A stretch of DNA of 16,718 nucleotides from CAWVWF01 sp963933885 (GTDB taxonomy: Bacteria > Bacteroidota > Bacteroidia > Flavobacteriales_C > GCA-002722245), in assembly GCA_963933885.1 (NCBI GenBank), contig CAWVWF010000061.1:1-16718 (forward strand). The letters are read 5' to 3'. Both the position numbers and the translations under genes were made by a program. The notes under the pieces are model-generated. The model saw only the letters and a list, made by a program, of their open reading frames with translations. It did not search any database and was not told the DNA's origin. Positions 15,063 through 16,718 of this stretch are shown piece by piece. The number at the start of each line of letters is the position of its first letter. Position 1 is the first letter of the stretch.

Positions 15063-15749
15063 CTACTTAACGACTACTTCTGATTTTTGCTTTAAAATTA
15101 ACTTGTTAATTGAATTACTAAAAGACTCATCTCCACTATTCTTTAATTTCGCTTCTTTGATAAATGCATCTCTTTTCTTGGATAATTCTCTAAGTTGATT
15201 AATCTCTGATTTCCGCTCTTTAGATTTTTGTTTAATGATAACAACGATCTCTACCTCTGACTTACCTTTTAATTCTTCTGGGAGTTGCTCTTTCTTGATT
15301 GACTCAACTTTCACCTTCCCTGAATTCACATCTTCAATCAGTTCATTTGTTCCAAACCAGTTACTCTTCCCACTCTTACTCATATTATACCTAGATCTTT
15401 CATTTGTTGAATTCATGCTAGATTTACTGTATAATCCAATAGCCTTTGTTTTTCTAAAGTTGTTCTTTGTTTGCTCTTGAGCAGTTCCATAATACACTTT
15501 AGAGTGCTCTATTCTAAAAGACACATCTTTAATTTCTTGATCGTATGGAGAATTAATAACCACATCTTTTGCATCTTGACTCAAGGTTAAAAACGCACCG
15601 TTACTACAAGCAGCCATCGCCTTAAAATGTTCTGTTGCATCTTTACAAACTCCTCCTAGTTTTATAGCATTAATAACAATTCCTTTGTGGGCAGCTTCTT
15701 TACAAGATGTTGTGTAAGGAACATCATTTTGATAATCCATGTGTGGTGG
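15063..15749 (-). CDS. 3' exon of a VWA-domain protein gene interrupted by a group II intron
   Basis: The 228 codons from about 15749 encode the C-terminal part of a von Willebrand factor A-domain protein. PPHMDYQNDVPY looks like the segment after a VWA DAPPH motif. GIVINAIKLGG, FKAMAACSNGAFLTLSQD, VINSPYDQEI and VYYGTAQEQ follow the order seen in VWA proteins, then a Lys/Glu-rich tail to KQKSEVVVK. The 13 codons just before, which could be read from an ATG at 15788, lie in intron domain VI and are not host protein. The N-terminal exon with the metal-site DxSxS motif is outside the window. If the intron splices, a full protein may be made; otherwise the gene is disrupted. Substrate and role are unknown. 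The exon boundary is placed to within about two bases. Confidence 0.7.
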   Translation of the reverse strand, partial: PPHMDYQNDVPYTTSCKEAAHKGIVINAIKLGGVCKDATEHFKAMAACSNGAFLTLSQDAKDVVINSPYDQEIKDVSFRIEHSKVYYGTAQEQTKNNFRKTKAIGLYSKSSMNSTNERSRYNMSKSGKSNWFGTNELIEDVNSGKVKVESIKKEQLPEELKGKSEVEIVVIIKQKSKERKSEINQLRELSKKRDAFIKEAKLKNSGDESFSNSINKLILKQKSEVVVK

Positions 15750-15789
15750 GTCGAGTAGGTAAAGGGAACTACCCCCTAAACCTCTCACA

Positions 15790-15823
15790 GAACCGTACGT
15801 GATACTCTCGCATCATACGGCTC
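15790..15823 (-). ncRNA. group II intron domain V (catalytic hairpin)
   Basis: Read on the minus strand this 34-base element starts GAGCCGTA and ends TACGGTTC, which pair as the lower stem containing the AGC catalytic triad. The upper stem GATGC/GTATC carries a GAGA (GNRA) tetraloop, and a CG bulge lies on the 3' side. This is the standard bacterial domain V form. The following 15750-15788 region fits domain VI, with an A seven bases from the 3' end placed as the branch point. Confidence 0.88.
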
Positions 15824-15834
15824 TTGTTATGTAA

Positions 15835-16718
15835 TTAAAGTGTTTTAAAGATTGTCCAATGATAAAACAAAGTTGGATATCCCCTTTTTATAGTTTTTAT
15901 CCAGTTATATGCCCTATGAAAACTTCCTTTAAAACGCTTGTACTTCTTTAATACCCACTTCGCTAATAGATGATGAAACCGTATTACTAGCAACTTAACA
16001 TGCCACAACCCAAACTTACCATAATATCGAAGTACACCTCGCATTTGAGGATTTATTCGATTGGCTATCGTTTGAATAGTAATTCTACTATTCCTATGAA
16101 ATTGTTGCGACCGCCAGTTATCTTGTATCCGCTTTTGTGATGATTGACTGATTGCACAATCACAACTCGTAAAGAATACCTGCTCCTTTGTGATAAAGGT
16201 TCGTGGTTTAAAAGTAAAACCTAAGAAATCAAATTTCTTGCGGTAATGCTTCTTTTCTTTTCGGAAACTCTTGCAACAAACCGTTTTTGTCTTTTCTTCA
16301 TTTAAACGAAGACCACATTGCTTCAACCGTTTCCGTACTGCATCCAAAATATGTTGTGCTATCGACTCTTCCTGACAATGAATTATAATATCGTCAGCAT
16401 ACCGAACAAAAGGTATTCCTGGATACTGTTTCTCTAGCCATTTATCGAGTACATAGTGTAAAAACAGGTTCGCTAACAATGGACTTATGACTCCGCCTTG
16501 CGGTGTTCCTCGTCCATCTTTTTGTTTTAATTCTCCATTTGAGGATTGACTTGGTACTTCAAGCCATCTCTGAATGTAAAATTTAACCCATCTTTCTTCA
16601 ACATGCTTATCGAGTGCTTTTAAAATCAATTCATGGTCTACTTCATCAAAGAAACTCTTGATATCCATATCAATTACCCAAGCATACTTGCGTACATTTT
16701 CTCGAACTGATTCTAAAG
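15835..16718 (-). CDS. group II intron-encoded reverse transcriptase/maturase (partial, N-terminus outside window)
   Basis: The frame is open to the right edge; the residues before the ATG at 16668 read ...ESVRENVRKYAWVID, so that ATG is internal and the protein is truncated by the window. Counting from 16668, MDIKSFFDEVDH (1-12), GTPQGGVISPLLANLFLHYV (54-73), RYADDIII (89-96, catalytic YADD) and FDFLGFTFKPR are reverse transcriptase motifs. They are followed by a maturase (domain X) region including RGVLRYYGKFG. The protein ends shortly after PTLFYHWTIFKTL, with no HNH endonuclease domain. It assists splicing and target-primed reverse transcription of its own intron. Lack of an endonuclease is normal in several bacterial classes. 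Confidence 0.92.
   Translation of the reverse strand, partial: LESVRENVRKYAWVIDMDIKSFFDEVDHELILKALDKHVEERWVKFYIQRWLEVPSQSSNGELKQKDGRGTPQGGVISPLLANLFLHYVLDKWLEKQYPGIPFVRYADDIIIHCQEESIAQHILDAVRKRLKQCGLRLNEEKTKTVCCKSFRKEKKHYRKKFDFLGFTFKPRTFITKEQVFFTSCDCAISQSSQKRIQDNWRSQQFHRNSRITIQTIANRINPQMRGVLRYYGKFGLWHVKLLVIRFHHLLAKWVLKKYKRFKGSFHRAYNWIKTIKRGYPTLFYHWTIFKTL

Larger units (their letters stand above)
15750..16718 (-). mobile_element. group II intron, 3' part (continues beyond the window)
   Basis: A reverse-transcriptase/maturase gene is followed within 11 bases by a well-formed domain V (15790-15823), a domain VI-like hairpin and the end ...CCTACTCGAC at 15750, all on the minus strand. The downstream sequence resumes a VWA-domain protein in a sensible frame. 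Such introns splice as ribozymes and retrohome using their encoded protein. The 5' end and domains I-IV upstream of the reading frame are not in the window, so full length and target site cannot be judged. Confidence 0.88.

Noticed and set aside
15750..15788. ATG-started extension of the VWA frame (MRGLGGSSLYLLD)
   Set aside because: These bases are intron domain VI and its 3' end; only the part from about 15749 resembles VWA protein.
1..16718. CRISPR arrays, tRNA or rRNA genes, phage attachment sites
   Set aside because: No regularly spaced repeats, cloverleaf-like sequences or rRNA blocks were seen on either strand.

Overview
The window looks like chromosomal DNA of a member of the Bacteroidota, probably a marine or freshwater Flavobacteriales relative. 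The basis is high A+T content, very tight gene packing with A-rich rather than Shine-Dalgarno-like start regions, promoter elements resembling TAnnTTTG, a flexirubin/aryl-polyene-type cluster, a TonB-dependent B12 receptor, a SigZ-type sigma factor, and CWC and DUF5522 domains. This placement comes from gene content, not from a marker gene.

Region 1 (1-5668, minus strand) is one tightly packed operon read right to left: flavin-dependent halogenase-like enzyme, DUF1702 protein, a lipoprotein with a membrane-embedded C-terminal half, a hot-dog dehydratase, an acyl carrier protein, a complete ketosynthase, and the first codons of what is probably a partner ketosynthase or chain-length factor. 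Several stop and start codons abut or overlap. Together they suggest a type II fatty acid/polyketide machine for a polyene (flexirubin-like) chain with a flavoenzyme for tailoring. The rest of the cluster lies to the left of the window.

Region 2 (5669-7240) holds a candidate promoter for the polyene operon, about 540 bases of AT-rich DNA without a recognisable gene, then a 53-residue cysteine-rich peptide (10 Cys), a strong hairpin terminator, and a SigZ-like ECF sigma factor whose C-terminal tail is itself cysteine-rich. I regard the peptide/sigma pair as the best candidate here for an undescribed thiol- or metal-responsive module.

Region 3 (7241-14619, plus strand) is a vitamin B12 uptake and salvage operon under a cobalamin riboswitch: btuB, a DUF6580 membrane protein, a Dph6-like PP-loop ATPase, a fused CWC-DUF5522-CobU protein, a second Dph6-like PP-loop ATPase, cobT, cobS and a CobC-type phosphatase. 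Most junctions overlap (three ATGA overlaps), so translation is probably coupled. The set covers capture at the outer membrane and assembly of the lower nucleotide loop on imported cobinamide. No corrin-ring genes and no BtuCDF transporter are in the window, which makes the DUF6580 protein and the two PP-loop enzymes interesting unknowns.

Region 4 (14609-16718, minus strand) contains a small DUF6176 protein convergent with the B12 operon, a bidirectional-looking terminator, the 3' part of a von Willebrand factor A-domain protein gene, and a group II intron (reverse transcriptase/maturase, domains V and VI) that interrupts that gene and runs off the right edge.
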